Part shown: positions 47,239 to 56,568 of the stretch, piece after piece | Layout of the letters: each line of letters opens with the position of its first letter | How positions within the stretch are numbered: position 1 is the stretch's first letter | NCBI RefSeq assembly: GCF_026151205.1 | Contig: NC_087077.1 | Span: forward strand, 13,180,983 to 13,244,982 | Direction: 5' to 3' | Length of the DNA stretch: 64,000 nt | DNA from: Bolinopsis microptera | Taxonomy: Eukaryota; Ctenophora; Tentaculata; Lobata; Bolinopsidae | The notes under the pieces: model-generated | What the model was told of the DNA's origin: nothing | The model's input: the letters and a program-made list of their open reading frames with translations, nothing else | Database searches by the model: none | Position numbers and translations under genes: made by a program

Positions 47239-49782
47239 GTTACAGAGCATATAGCAATTGAATGCACATTTTCCTCTACCCCTTTTTTTAGTATTTCTTA
47301 ACTCCCACCTCTCCCGACACTACCATACCCTCCTCTACTACTATACCCCCAATACACTACTTTCAGTGCCAATTCGTTATGTTGAGCCGAACATAATATG
47401 GTAATTCATAACAACTGATGGATACGTTAGTAGTCCAGAGGCAACATATAAGTGTGGCAGGTGCAGACTGCGGATTCGCACTATTTTTATGAAGCTTTTA
47501 AACCGGACTGTAACTGGATATTAAAGCCGAAACCGAATTCAGCCGAAAATCCCGCTTTCCCCTCCTGATTAACCGAAGGAGGGGAAAGAATCTTGCCGCC
47601 AAATCATAGCGATATTTTCTAAATATAAGCTATTTTTGATGAAATAGAACAGCCGAGCAGCAATTCGTGCAAAATTAAAACCAATGATTCCATTTTGAGA
47701 ATCCAGATGATATGATTTTGGGTAAAAGGACAGATTAGATAAACATTGCAATGATTCCAACGCAAGGATTGTACCCTTACAAGTCACAGCTTAAGGAGAA
47801 TCACATGATGTGATTCTTTACTAAGTAAAGTTTTATTATATAATATGGCATTTTGTTGCAGACGTAAAAGGTCTGAGTGGCAATGATGGTATTTGGCAGT
47901 TTCTATTATTTCATGACCTTTGCGGTGCGTTGTTCCTCAAACCAGCTAGATTATATAATTTCAAAAATTACAGAAAAAATAAAATCATTCAAGCAACAAT
48001 AAATTAGAGATAAATCTCACATATCAAAGAGAATTCTTCAGTAAGTTGTGAAACTGCAACTAAATCACTACCACTCAGGGGAAGATAATGGCTTCCAGGT
48101 TTCCATCATCACAATTATGTGCACGGCCGCCAGGTGTCTAGGTACCTTGGGCGGCCGTGCACAGATAAACTATATATTTCGTGCAGCGACATTACAGTTT
48201 AACAGGCTAGGATATGCCGAATGAGGCCAAAAAGTTGCCCCCCTCCCCGTGACACGTGACAATCACACTTTCAAATGCCCAAAATCCAGTCTCATCGCAC
48301 TTTCTCAGCAATCTTGATAGGGGGTCACAGCTTAAGGAAAATCACATCATCATATATCTATATGCTGCGAGATAACTTTGAGTGACAGGATGGATTACTG
48401 AGGGGCACTGTGTTAAGGTGATTTAAGTGGGTCTCAATCCCCACCGACTATTCTTCTTTGTGTCATGCTTATGTTCCTGAATACTTGCTTCATCATCTCC
48501 TTTTTATAACAATCACGGTGTCTTTATTGACTAGAAGCACATTATACCATTATCAGACTGTCAAAATAATCATATCTCTTAGTCTTAATATTTGCTTTTT
48601 TGTTGTTAGGCCTAGTAGGGATTGGTGAGGTTATCAGAAGAATTGTTGGCAAATAGGGAGCATTTATATTTTCATAAATTACGTCAGCAACTTTTTTAGC
48701 CATTTTTGAAGACGTCAGGTAGGCCCAGACTCGCCGCACTATTCGCTAAATTTTGCCGCACTTAAATGTTGCCTCTTTATTCCACCAGCATTTGTTGAAA
48801 CAATTGTCTACTTCTAGTCGTAACCACCTGGTAAAATCCTGGATTAGCCGAATAGCTCCAACGCATCCAAAGACAAAAGAACCCCTCCCTTGAAGTGCTA
48901 TGATCTCGGGATAACTTGCTTTAGTTCACCTTTAGTAACTCTGCCTCACTCCTTCTACTAATCAGTGTGTCATCAGCCTGTCGCCAATGATTGCTCATAA
49001 ATCAAAGAAAGCTCATTTTGTAGAATAGCTTTGCTTTTAGCAAACCATTGAACATGGGTTGTAAGCTTATTAGACGCTAAAAGTTTGTTCGACAGCTTTA
49101 CTCGTAATCCGGAAATTCATTGTTCACCAAATTGAAGGAAGGAAATACCACAATACCGTTCAAATTGGCTAAAGTTAGCGACATTTGTAATGCACAGATT
49201 TCCTGTCTACAGAAGCAGGAGGTGCAACATGGAGACAGACATGCTCTTCTATTTTCATACAATAGAACATATTATTCCGTAGTGGGTACTATTCATGATC
49301 GGTCTACTTAAAGCGTTAAGCGGCTGGAAATCACTCATTTCTACTGTTCTTGTTGGATGACTGGTCTAATGTCAACAGCAATGAAATCGTTCACATATTA
49401 GCTCGATTTTGGCCATTTTAGACCCGTTCCCCTACCCGAAATGACTTTTACACATAGCTATTATGCAGTGATTATGCCTGCGTAAGTATTTTCAAACCGT
49501 CTCTCTCTCATATAATTATAACTAAGCGTTAAATATTGTGAGCCATCTAATATTTCAAAGGAGTTAATTTCCGTGTATCGTTTGGACTTTTGCAATATGT
49601 TTATGCTTTTCGTTTAGAGGACCTCAGTGTTGAAATTAGTGCCGTGAAAATAATGTCCGAAAAAGTAGACGAACTCTATGTGATTGTTCATTTTAAAACC
49701 AAATATCCTTAGTAAAAGGTTTAAAATAACATTCAAGAAATCGATTTAATTAGTTAATAAAAGACAACCTTATGTGACAGGG
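47239..49782. other. WASHC2 3' region and intergenic DNA
   Basis: No gene is recognised. TTGTTGCAG|AC at about 47861 could accept the WASHC2 donor at 47235 and add about eight residues before a TGA, with AATAAA near 47997. This is tentative. A GC-rich hairpin lies at 48118-48163. The 72-codon - strand frame at 47.6-47.8 kb resembles nothing I know. Confidence 0.4.
48118..48163. other. GC-rich perfect hairpin
   Basis: Arms of 14 bp, TGTGCACGGCCGCC (48118-48131) and its exact reverse complement (48150-48163), with an 18-base loop containing AGGTGTCTAGGTACC. The arms contrast with the AT-rich surroundings. It could be the remnant or whole of a very small foldback element, or a structured RNA segment. 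No target duplication is seen. Confidence 0.55.
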
Positions 49783-51117
49783 ATGAAAAGGGTGAACTAT
49801 TTGTTGATAACGTTGTCATTGTTGACTGCTATTTGCCACACTACTGGTAATGATGGAAAAACGAACACTGCTCCCCTGTCAAGCACAACTGAAGTTTTTA
49901 ACGACCCTATAATCCTGTCAGACTTGAACAACGACCCTATAACCCTGTCAGACTTGAACAACGACCCTATAACCCTGTCAGGCTTGAACAACGACCCTAT
50001 AACCCTGTCAGACTTGAACAACGACCCTATAACCCTGTCAGACTTGAACAAAGACTCTATAACCCTGTCAGACTTGAACAAAACAGGCAACTTCCTGCTG
50101 TCAGTCTCTGTCATCTCCATCCTTTTCAATGGGCTTCTGATAGGACTACTCTGCAAGAACTGGGGACAAATCAGCAACTCTCTCTACTACAACCTATCTC
50201 TATTCTGTCTACTGTTGACAAGTTCTGACCTGGCTCTCTCCTTACTCCTTGGAGCACCAGTAGGTATCAGACTAACATTTGAGGAGCAGCTCCGGAACAA
50301 CAAATCCATGGTCTACTACTCGGAGACTATAGGGTTCCTGCTCTTCGAGTATTTGTACATGCTTCGGGTGATAACAGTAGCTGTGATCTCCGCGGATAGG
50401 TGTTTCCACATCCTCCGTCCTCTGAAGTACCTGATGATAGCCACCAAGTGGAGAGTAAAAGCTACTTGTGAGATTATTGTCATTCTGCCTCTACTCAGGA
50501 TCGCTCCAATGATTCAGGTTATACGGATGTACAAAGAAGCCACAATATATTGCAGACAATACCAGGACTCTGAGTCTGACTTCCTTCATGGCACTCCACT
50601 GGATTGCTTCTTGGTTACGCCAAGTGAGATTAGCACATATAAAACAGCAGATGAAGTTATTACGGGTGCTATGGTTGGCGCTTTCTGGGGCATCGCACTG
50701 GTCTCTAACATAACCATCTTAGTGGTGGTTTTCCAGTTTGACAGGACTTTCACGGGGAACCGAACCCGAAGACAAGTCCGTATGTTTGAGACAAAATTAA
50801 AACTGATGAAAAGTGGCCTCGCCGTGTTGGTCATCTCATCATTCTTTGCTCTCACCAATTTCCCTCTTTCGTATTCGTGGGCCGCTCATATAATCCACAA
50901 AGAATGGAATTATACGCAGCATTTCTACCTAACCCTCCTATCTTTTCTCTCCCTCTTCTTTCATCCCTGGCTCTACTGTTTGAGGATGAAGAGTATTAAA
51001 AGCCTGATATATGGACTAAAGAGAAAGGTCCAGATTGTCATCTCATTTCCTAGCTCATCTGCTACAGGGAATGTGATAAGGGCGAATGTGGCTACTTCAG
51101 CCATTCAATATGAATAA
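49783..51117 (+). CDS. Class A-like orphan GPCR with repeat-bearing N-terminus
   Basis: Single exon, 444 aa from the ATG at 49783. It starts with a probable signal peptide (MKRVNYLLITLSLLTAICHT). About six copies of the decapeptide NDPITLSDLN follow (30-bp DNA period, 49900-50080), then seven hydrophobic segments. TM1 is near LLSVSVISILFNGLLIGLL, TM2 LFCLLLTSSDLALSLLL, and TM3 ends VITVAVISADRCFHILRP (DRC in place of DRY). TM6 is LAVLVISSFFALTNFPLSY and TM7 FFHPWLYCLRM (HPWLY in place of NPxxY). The usual Cys before TM3 is not seen, although the second extracellular loop has Cys. The ligand is unknown. An AATAAA lies at 51301. It converges on the helicase gene. Only this module has an intact receptor. 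Confidence 0.8.
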   Translation: MKRVNYLLITLSLLTAICHTTGNDGKTNTAPLSSTTEVFNDPIILSDLNNDPITLSDLNNDPITLSGLNNDPITLSDLNNDPITLSDLNKDSITLSDLNKTGNFLLSVSVISILFNGLLIGLLCKNWGQISNSLYYNLSLFCLLLTSSDLALSLLLGAPVGIRLTFEEQLRNNKSMVYYSETIGFLLFEYLYMLRVITVAVISADRCFHILRPLKYLMIATKWRVKATCEIIVILPLLRIAPMIQVIRMYKEATIYCRQYQDSESDFLHGTPLDCFLVTPSEISTYKTADEVITGAMVGAFWGIALVSNITILVVVFQFDRTFTGNRTRRQVRMFETKLKLMKSGLAVLVISSFFALTNFPLSYSWAAHIIHKEWNYTQHFYLTLLSFLSLFFHPWLYCLRMKSIKSLIYGLKRKVQIVISFPSSSATGNVIRANVATSAIQYE

Positions 51118-51433
51118 CTCAATAAGACAGAAAGGTCTCTCCTGTTTTGTGAGTTAGCTTTTAAAATTTTCTTTTTATCTTGATTTGTTGCCAGCTTGAA
51201 TATTTCATAGTTTTATGAAGTGTTGTAATGTAATACTTTGATTTCAAAATGTACATCCAAAGGGAATGAATGTTACACCTTTCTTTTAGAGTCAAATAAT
51301 AATAAAATAATTCATTCAATAATTGAAAAGTTTAAGGAAGAATATAATATAAGAATTCTTTGAGTAACTTAAGGAATCGAATGTAGAATGTGACATAAAA
51401 TTAGCCATTCGTTGCAAATTTAAAAACATCTTG

Positions 51434-51461
51434 ACTTTTTTGGTACATGTACCAAAAAAGT
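51434..51461. other. 28-bp perfect palindrome between convergent genes (copy 1)
   Basis: A perfect palindrome with half-site ACTTTTTTGGTACA, between the 3' ends of the GPCR (+) and the helicase (-). The same palindrome recurs at 56460-56487; in copy 3 (about 60960) it is decayed. In transcribed RNA it would fold into a hairpin on either strand, so it may act in termination or 3'-end formation of convergent transcripts. That role is inferred. Confidence 0.6.
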
Positions 51462-51550
51462 ATATACATACATGTATACAAGTATACACCTGTACAGCAT
51501 AGATTTTGATGTACCATATTATATTGTTGATTCATCTGGTGTGTGTTCAA

Positions 51551-53380
51551 TTAGTGTTCAATTATCCTGCATATGTCTCGACACTCTTTCAATTCCTCTA
51601 AGAATATATCTGTATGTCTACAATCATTTGGTTTATAATTAAACATAATTACTGTAGAGTACACCCTAGCCCTGGAGATAGCAGTGTAAAGAAATGGAAG
51701 AGCGACACTGTAGTCAATATTTTCATCTTGTCTCTCGCATCTGTAAACGAAAATAGAGGCTGGCCACTCTGCTGACATACAGTTTTGTGTAGCGATCACG
51801 TCTATCGTGTCTTGGGTGGAATTCCATCTCTCCACTACAGGGCAAATGGCTTTTAGTGTAAATTTCATGGATTTGATGGGATCTTCAGTCAAATGGAATA
51901 GCACTGAGATATCCTTGTTTTCAAGGCAAGGGTCAGATTCCTTCAATTTCTCAAGTTCTTTGGTCAGAAAATATTCCATTGCGACTGCTGGTCTAGGATC
52001 CCTCAGTAGATAGATGATAGGTTTAGGACCCCGAAGAATATGTCCACTCTTTTGTTGCAGCGAATTTACTGGAAGGAATTTCCCTTTAGATGTTTCTCTG
52101 ATTTTCGATAATACGGCCGAAATTTCGTACGTGTTTCTTAAAACCACTGTTAAATTCTCTGAGTTCACGAAACATTTTCTGAATTCATCCCTGACTGCAT
52201 TAAATTGGCTATTAATGAGATCAATATAAAGATCAGAAATCATGAGAGGGGTAATCGCATCAAACAACGACTGTGCTTTATCACAAAATATCCAGATGCC
52301 AGTTTTGTTTTTATCACTCGTCTTCACAATAGGAAGCAATCCTTCAGAAATGATGTTTCCATCATTCAAGCCTTTGGCTTGTGAAATATCACAGCGAATA
52401 CAATCAAGCAGATTTTGATGATCATCAACAAACACGTGGTTAAATCTTGCAATAAAAGTCTTTATACTTTTGGCCAAGCATCTTCGGATTACCAGTAATA
52501 CAATTTTACTCGTAGTTGTATCGTCACGCAGTAATAACGATCTGTGAGCTTCATCTAAAAAATAATTAATATCACCCTCTTCTTCACTATAATCGTAATC
52601 AATCTCCATACACTTTATATCTTCCCTGATACTGTTCAGAACTTCAAAGCAGCGCTTCCGCACTTGAGTCAGCTCATTTGATCCAACCATCATTAAAAGA
52701 ATCCTATTTTCTGATGGTGTTGTTAGTGCAAGGTGGATTATTTTACCCAACATCACTACACTTTTTCCTGATCCAGCAGGGCCCTCCACCCATAGAAATC
52801 TCTTCTCGCTGTGAAATATATTTAGCTGTTCATTCGTTAAACAGCTTATCTTTAGGAAATCTTTGAAGAGATCAGGTGCTTCGATAATTTCTTGATTTTC
52901 AGGATACTTCTTGATCTTTTCTTTCCCTCTTCCCTTTCTTGCGCTCTCCTTTGGTTTTGCTTCATCGACCGATTTCCGTGTGACAAGCGCTCTTTGGAGT
53001 TTTTCGTTTGTATCCATGATACATTGTGGCAAGCTACATGATGTGTCCTTCCAGTTGTTACTTTGATCGATACACCACAATCCCAGAAGACTTTGTTTCA
53101 GTCTATTTGCAGATTTCCTTGCCTTATTTATCGGTGAATTTGTCTCACAATCTTCAATCATCCGGTTTAAATAAACTATATCTTCACTGAACAAAAGAGT
53201 TTTATCTGAGAGGTACCGCTCGTCCACCTCTTCCTTAGAAATGTTACTGAAAATCGTGAAATCGTACACCATGACCAATGGGTCAATAGATTTGATGAGG
53301 TCTACCATCTTATTCCGCTGCCTGACTGCGTCCTCACAGCATGCCTCGAACTTTACCGCGTTTTTTCTTTGTAGTGGCAT
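51551..53380 (-). CDS. SF1 helicase paralogue lacking the nuclease domain (copy 1)
   Basis: 609 codons from a Met that aligns with residue 184 of the full-length copy at 56.6-59.0 kb; identity is otherwise very high. It keeps Walker A (EGPAGSGKS), the Walker B-like FVDDHQ, IWIFCDKAQSLFD, VVLRNTYEI, ATQNCMSAEWP and YTAISRARV, so the helicase motifs look intact. The N-terminal NERD nuclease and Cys-rich insert are gone. Upstream of codon 1 the frame runs for about 20 more codons to a TAA, and then the DNA joins to sequence that in copy 2 lies about 700 bp further upstream. This is a deletion. It could be a truncated but expressed helicase or an early pseudogene. Confidence 0.65.
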   Translation of the reverse strand: MPLQRKNAVKFEACCEDAVRQRNKMVDLIKSIDPLVMVYDFTIFSNISKEEVDERYLSDKTLLFSEDIVYLNRMIEDCETNSPINKARKSANRLKQSLLGLWCIDQSNNWKDTSCSLPQCIMDTNEKLQRALVTRKSVDEAKPKESARKGRGKEKIKKYPENQEIIEAPDLFKDFLKISCLTNEQLNIFHSEKRFLWVEGPAGSGKSVVMLGKIIHLALTTPSENRILLMMVGSNELTQVRKRCFEVLNSIREDIKCMEIDYDYSEEEGDINYFLDEAHRSLLLRDDTTTSKIVLLVIRRCLAKSIKTFIARFNHVFVDDHQNLLDCIRCDISQAKGLNDGNIISEGLLPIVKTSDKNKTGIWIFCDKAQSLFDAITPLMISDLYIDLINSQFNAVRDEFRKCFVNSENLTVVLRNTYEISAVLSKIRETSKGKFLPVNSLQQKSGHILRGPKPIIYLLRDPRPAVAMEYFLTKELEKLKESDPCLENKDISVLFHLTEDPIKSMKFTLKAICPVVERWNSTQDTIDVIATQNCMSAEWPASIFVYRCERQDENIDYSVALPFLYTAISRARVYSTVIMFNYKPNDCRHTDIFLEELKECRDICRIIEH

Positions 53381-54196
53381 ACCGTCTCTACGAATGCTGC
53401 ACTTGGAACTCGAGTCAGAAATGGTTGCTGAGGAATCATACTCATATTACGTATCCAAATATTCGATAATTGCAACTCAGCTGGAAATGGTAAGAGAGTA
53501 AGAGCGGTTGTGATTAGAATCTTTAAATAGTCCATGTTTTGTACTACAGAAGTACAAGTTACACTATAATGCGTCACAATAAAGTCAACCGGATTATATT
53601 ACAACTAGTGTTAGTCGTGCCTACAGTCGGGACTTCACTATCACAGTATAAACCAGCCTATTATATTTGAAAACACGCATAACATTGTCGTATGAAAGTA
53701 GGAACTCTCTCTACAGTCCAAACATACCACAATGAGTGCCCTCCCTCTAATAAGCTTATAGGGCTTATAGTATTACATAACAGTGAATCTTGTGGCTAAC
53801 CTTATCATGATTCATGTACCAACACTACATGATATGCAGTAATGCTGTAATAGGAGAGAGAGAAAAAGAGAGAAAAAAATCTGATCATTTGGCTTCGTCA
53901 GAGTTTTGTAGAAACTATACCGAAAAAATCAGTCCTGTAACTCTCACCGTTTTCTTGATTAAGCCGCTCGGAAATCACATGCCCGCGCATACACAAACAC
54001 ACATCTTGAGATTATTATTTAAGATAAGATATTATGTAATTTCGTCACATTCTAATGTGATTTATGTTCAATGGCCGTTATTAAGAAATATAAGCTGGAA
54101 ATTCTAGAAGTAGAAGCTTCTACAGCGGACTTTAAATTCAAGTATCCTCTTGATTGCTGATGTTTAATAAGTCCACAAAATCGTGGATTTTCCTCA

Positions 54197-54805
54197 ATGA
54201 TTCAGGTTCTACGGATGTACAAAGAAGCCACAATATATTGCAGACAATACCAGGACTCTGAGTCTGACTTCCTTCATGGCACTCCACTGGATTGCTTCTT
54301 AGTTACGCCAAGTGAGATAAGCACATATAAAACAGCAGATGAAGTTATTACGGGTGCTATGGTTGGCGCCTTCTGGAGCATCGCACTGGTCTCTAACATA
54401 ACCATCTTAGTGGTGGTTTTCCAGTTTGACAGGACTTTTACGGGTAACCGAACTCGAAGACAAGTCCGTATGTTTGAGAAAAAATTGAAACTGATGAAAA
54501 GTGGCCTCGCCGTGTTGGTCATCTCATCATTCTTTGCTCTCACCAATTTCCCTCTTGCGTATTCGTGGTCCGCTCATATTTTCCACAAAGAATGGAATTA
54601 TACGCAGCATTTCTACCTAACCCTCCTATCTTTTCTCTCCCTCTTCTTTCATCCCTGGCTCTACTGTTTGAGGATGAAGAGTATTAGAAGCCTGATATAT
54701 GGACTAAAGAGAAAGGTCCAGATTGTCATCTCATTTCCTAGCTCATCTGCTACAGGGAGTGTGATAAGGGCGAATATGGCTACGTCAGCCATTCAATATG
54801 AATAA
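54197..54805 (+). pseudogene. GPCR remnant, TM4-TM7 only (copy 2)
   Basis: 202 codons nearly identical to the C-terminal half of the intact receptor at 49.8-51.1 kb, from IQVLRMYKEATIYC through FFHPWLYCLRM to the SAIQYE end. The signal peptide, repeat region and TM1 to about TM4 are missing; unrelated-looking sequence shared with module 3 lies directly upstream. The frame is still open and the 3' region is conserved, so loss is recent. Confidence 0.75.
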
Positions 54806-55062
54806 CTCAATATGACAGAAAGGTCTCTCCTGTTTTGTGAGTTAGCTTTTAAAATTTTCTTTTCTATCTTGATTTGTTGCCAGCTTGAATATTTCATAGT
54901 TTGATGAAGTGTTGTAATGTAATACTTTGATTTCAAAATGTACATCCAAAGGGAATGAATGTTACGCCTTTCTTTTATGAGTCAAATAATAATAAAATAA
55001 TTCATTCAATAATTGAAAAGTTTAAGGAAGAATATAATATAAGAATTCTTTGAGTAACTTAA

Positions 55063-56395
55063 GGGGGGGTTCACCCTGATTTTTTTGTGAAACTTGGTTT
55101 CGAGATAGCAGTTGACCAACAAACTAGAACCGGTGACCGAACTTTTGAGGGGGTCCCCGACCCCAACCGCCAAACGGTGCCCGCGGGGCAGCCACGCCCA
55201 TATTTGGTCTAAACTAGGCCCAATTTAGCCAAATACCCTGAACATGCCCAAAACCCAGATTTAATGTGCTCTACTTGTAGCTAGTGGTCCCCTGAACAAG
55301 TATATGCATTTTCATCAAGATTGGGCAAAAATGACTGAGTTATGAGCCAAAAACCATATGACCATATTTGGGCATACGCACCAAATTTGATCGATTTTGG
55401 CCCATAAATTGGTCAAATATCAATATTTTTGAATGAAACCAACTTTATATGAAAGGTGAGCTTATACTACACATTCTCTGTGATTATCAGCTCAGTATCT
55501 ACCTAACTGTGGATTCTGTGTTCAAATAATTACAAAAAATGAACAAAATCGTCCATATCTCAGTACGCGATATTTGCAAAACTGATTTCGCTCAAAACAA
55601 TAGAACTCAATAGGGTTTCAATATGTTTACATGAAATTTTCAGAATCAACGTAGAATCGCATTTCGACCTTATCTCTTGTATTGAAATTTTGAGTTAGGC
55701 CTTTAAAAAAATTTGGCGGCCAAATTCTGAAAAATGCCTGGCAAATTTTGGAATTTGGCCGCCAAATTTTTTTAAAGGCCTAACTTAAAATTTCAATACA
55801 AGAGATAAGGTCGAAATGCGATTCTACGTTGATTCTGAAAATTTCATGTAAAAATATTGAAACCCTATTGAGTTCTATTGTTTTGAGCGAAATCAGTTTT
55901 GCAAATATTGCGAAATGAGATATGGACGATTTTGTTCACAGAATCCACAGTTAGGTAGATACTGAGCTGATAATCATAGAGAATGTGTAGTATAAGCTCA
56001 CCTTTCATATAAAGTTGGTTTCATTCAAAAATATTGATATTTGACCAATTTATGGGCCAAAATCGATCAAATTTGGTGCGTATGCCCAAATATGGTCATA
56101 TGGTTTTTGGCTCATAACTCAGTCATTTTTTGCCCAATCTTGATGAAAATTCATATACTTATTCAGGAGACCACTAGCTACAAGTTAAGCACATTAAATC
56201 TGGGTTTTGGGCATGTTCAGGGTATTTGGCTAAATTGGGCCTAATTTGAACCAAATATGGGCGTGGCTGCCCCGCGGGCACCGTTTGGCGGTTGGGGTCG
56301 GGAACCCCCTCAAAAGTTCGGTCACCGGTTGTAGTTTGTTGGTCAACTGCTATCTCGAAACCAAGTTTCACAAAAAAATCAGGGTGAACCCCCCC
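55063..56395. mobile_element. 1.33 kb palindromic foldback element in a TTAA site
   Basis: Two arms of about 645-666 bp are near-exact reverse complements around a short centre near 55729-55750. The ends are GGGGGGGTTCACCCTG and its complement. TTAA lies on both sides (55059-55062 and 56396-56399), while modules 1 and 3 read GAGTAACTTAAGGAATCG without interruption (51361 and 60768). This proves an insertion with TTAA duplication, as in the piggyBac and Kolobok superfamilies. The right arm lacks about 20 bases present in the left. No transposase frame is present, so it is non-autonomous. Confidence 0.88.
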
Positions 56396-56459
56396 TTAAG
56401 GAATCGAATGTAGAATGTGACATAAAATTAGCCATTCGTTGCAAATTTAAAAAATCTTG

Positions 56460-56487
56460 ACTTTTTTGGTACATGTACCAAAAAAGT
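56460..56487. other. 28-bp perfect palindrome between convergent genes (copy 2)
   Basis: Same palindrome as at 51434-51461 (half-site ACTTTTTTGGTACA), about 80 bases before the helicase stop. Its perfect symmetry in two paralogous modules that differ elsewhere hints at constraint or at recent duplication. Confidence 0.55.
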
Positions 56488-56568
56488 GTATACATACATG
56501 TTTACACCTGTACAGCATAGATTTTGATGTACCATATCATATTGTTGATTCATCTGGTGTGTGTTCAA

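Noticed and set aside
49797-50177. 126-codon - strand repeat frame (SLFKSDRVIG)
   Set aside because: Antisense of the decapeptide repeats of the GPCR ectodomain.
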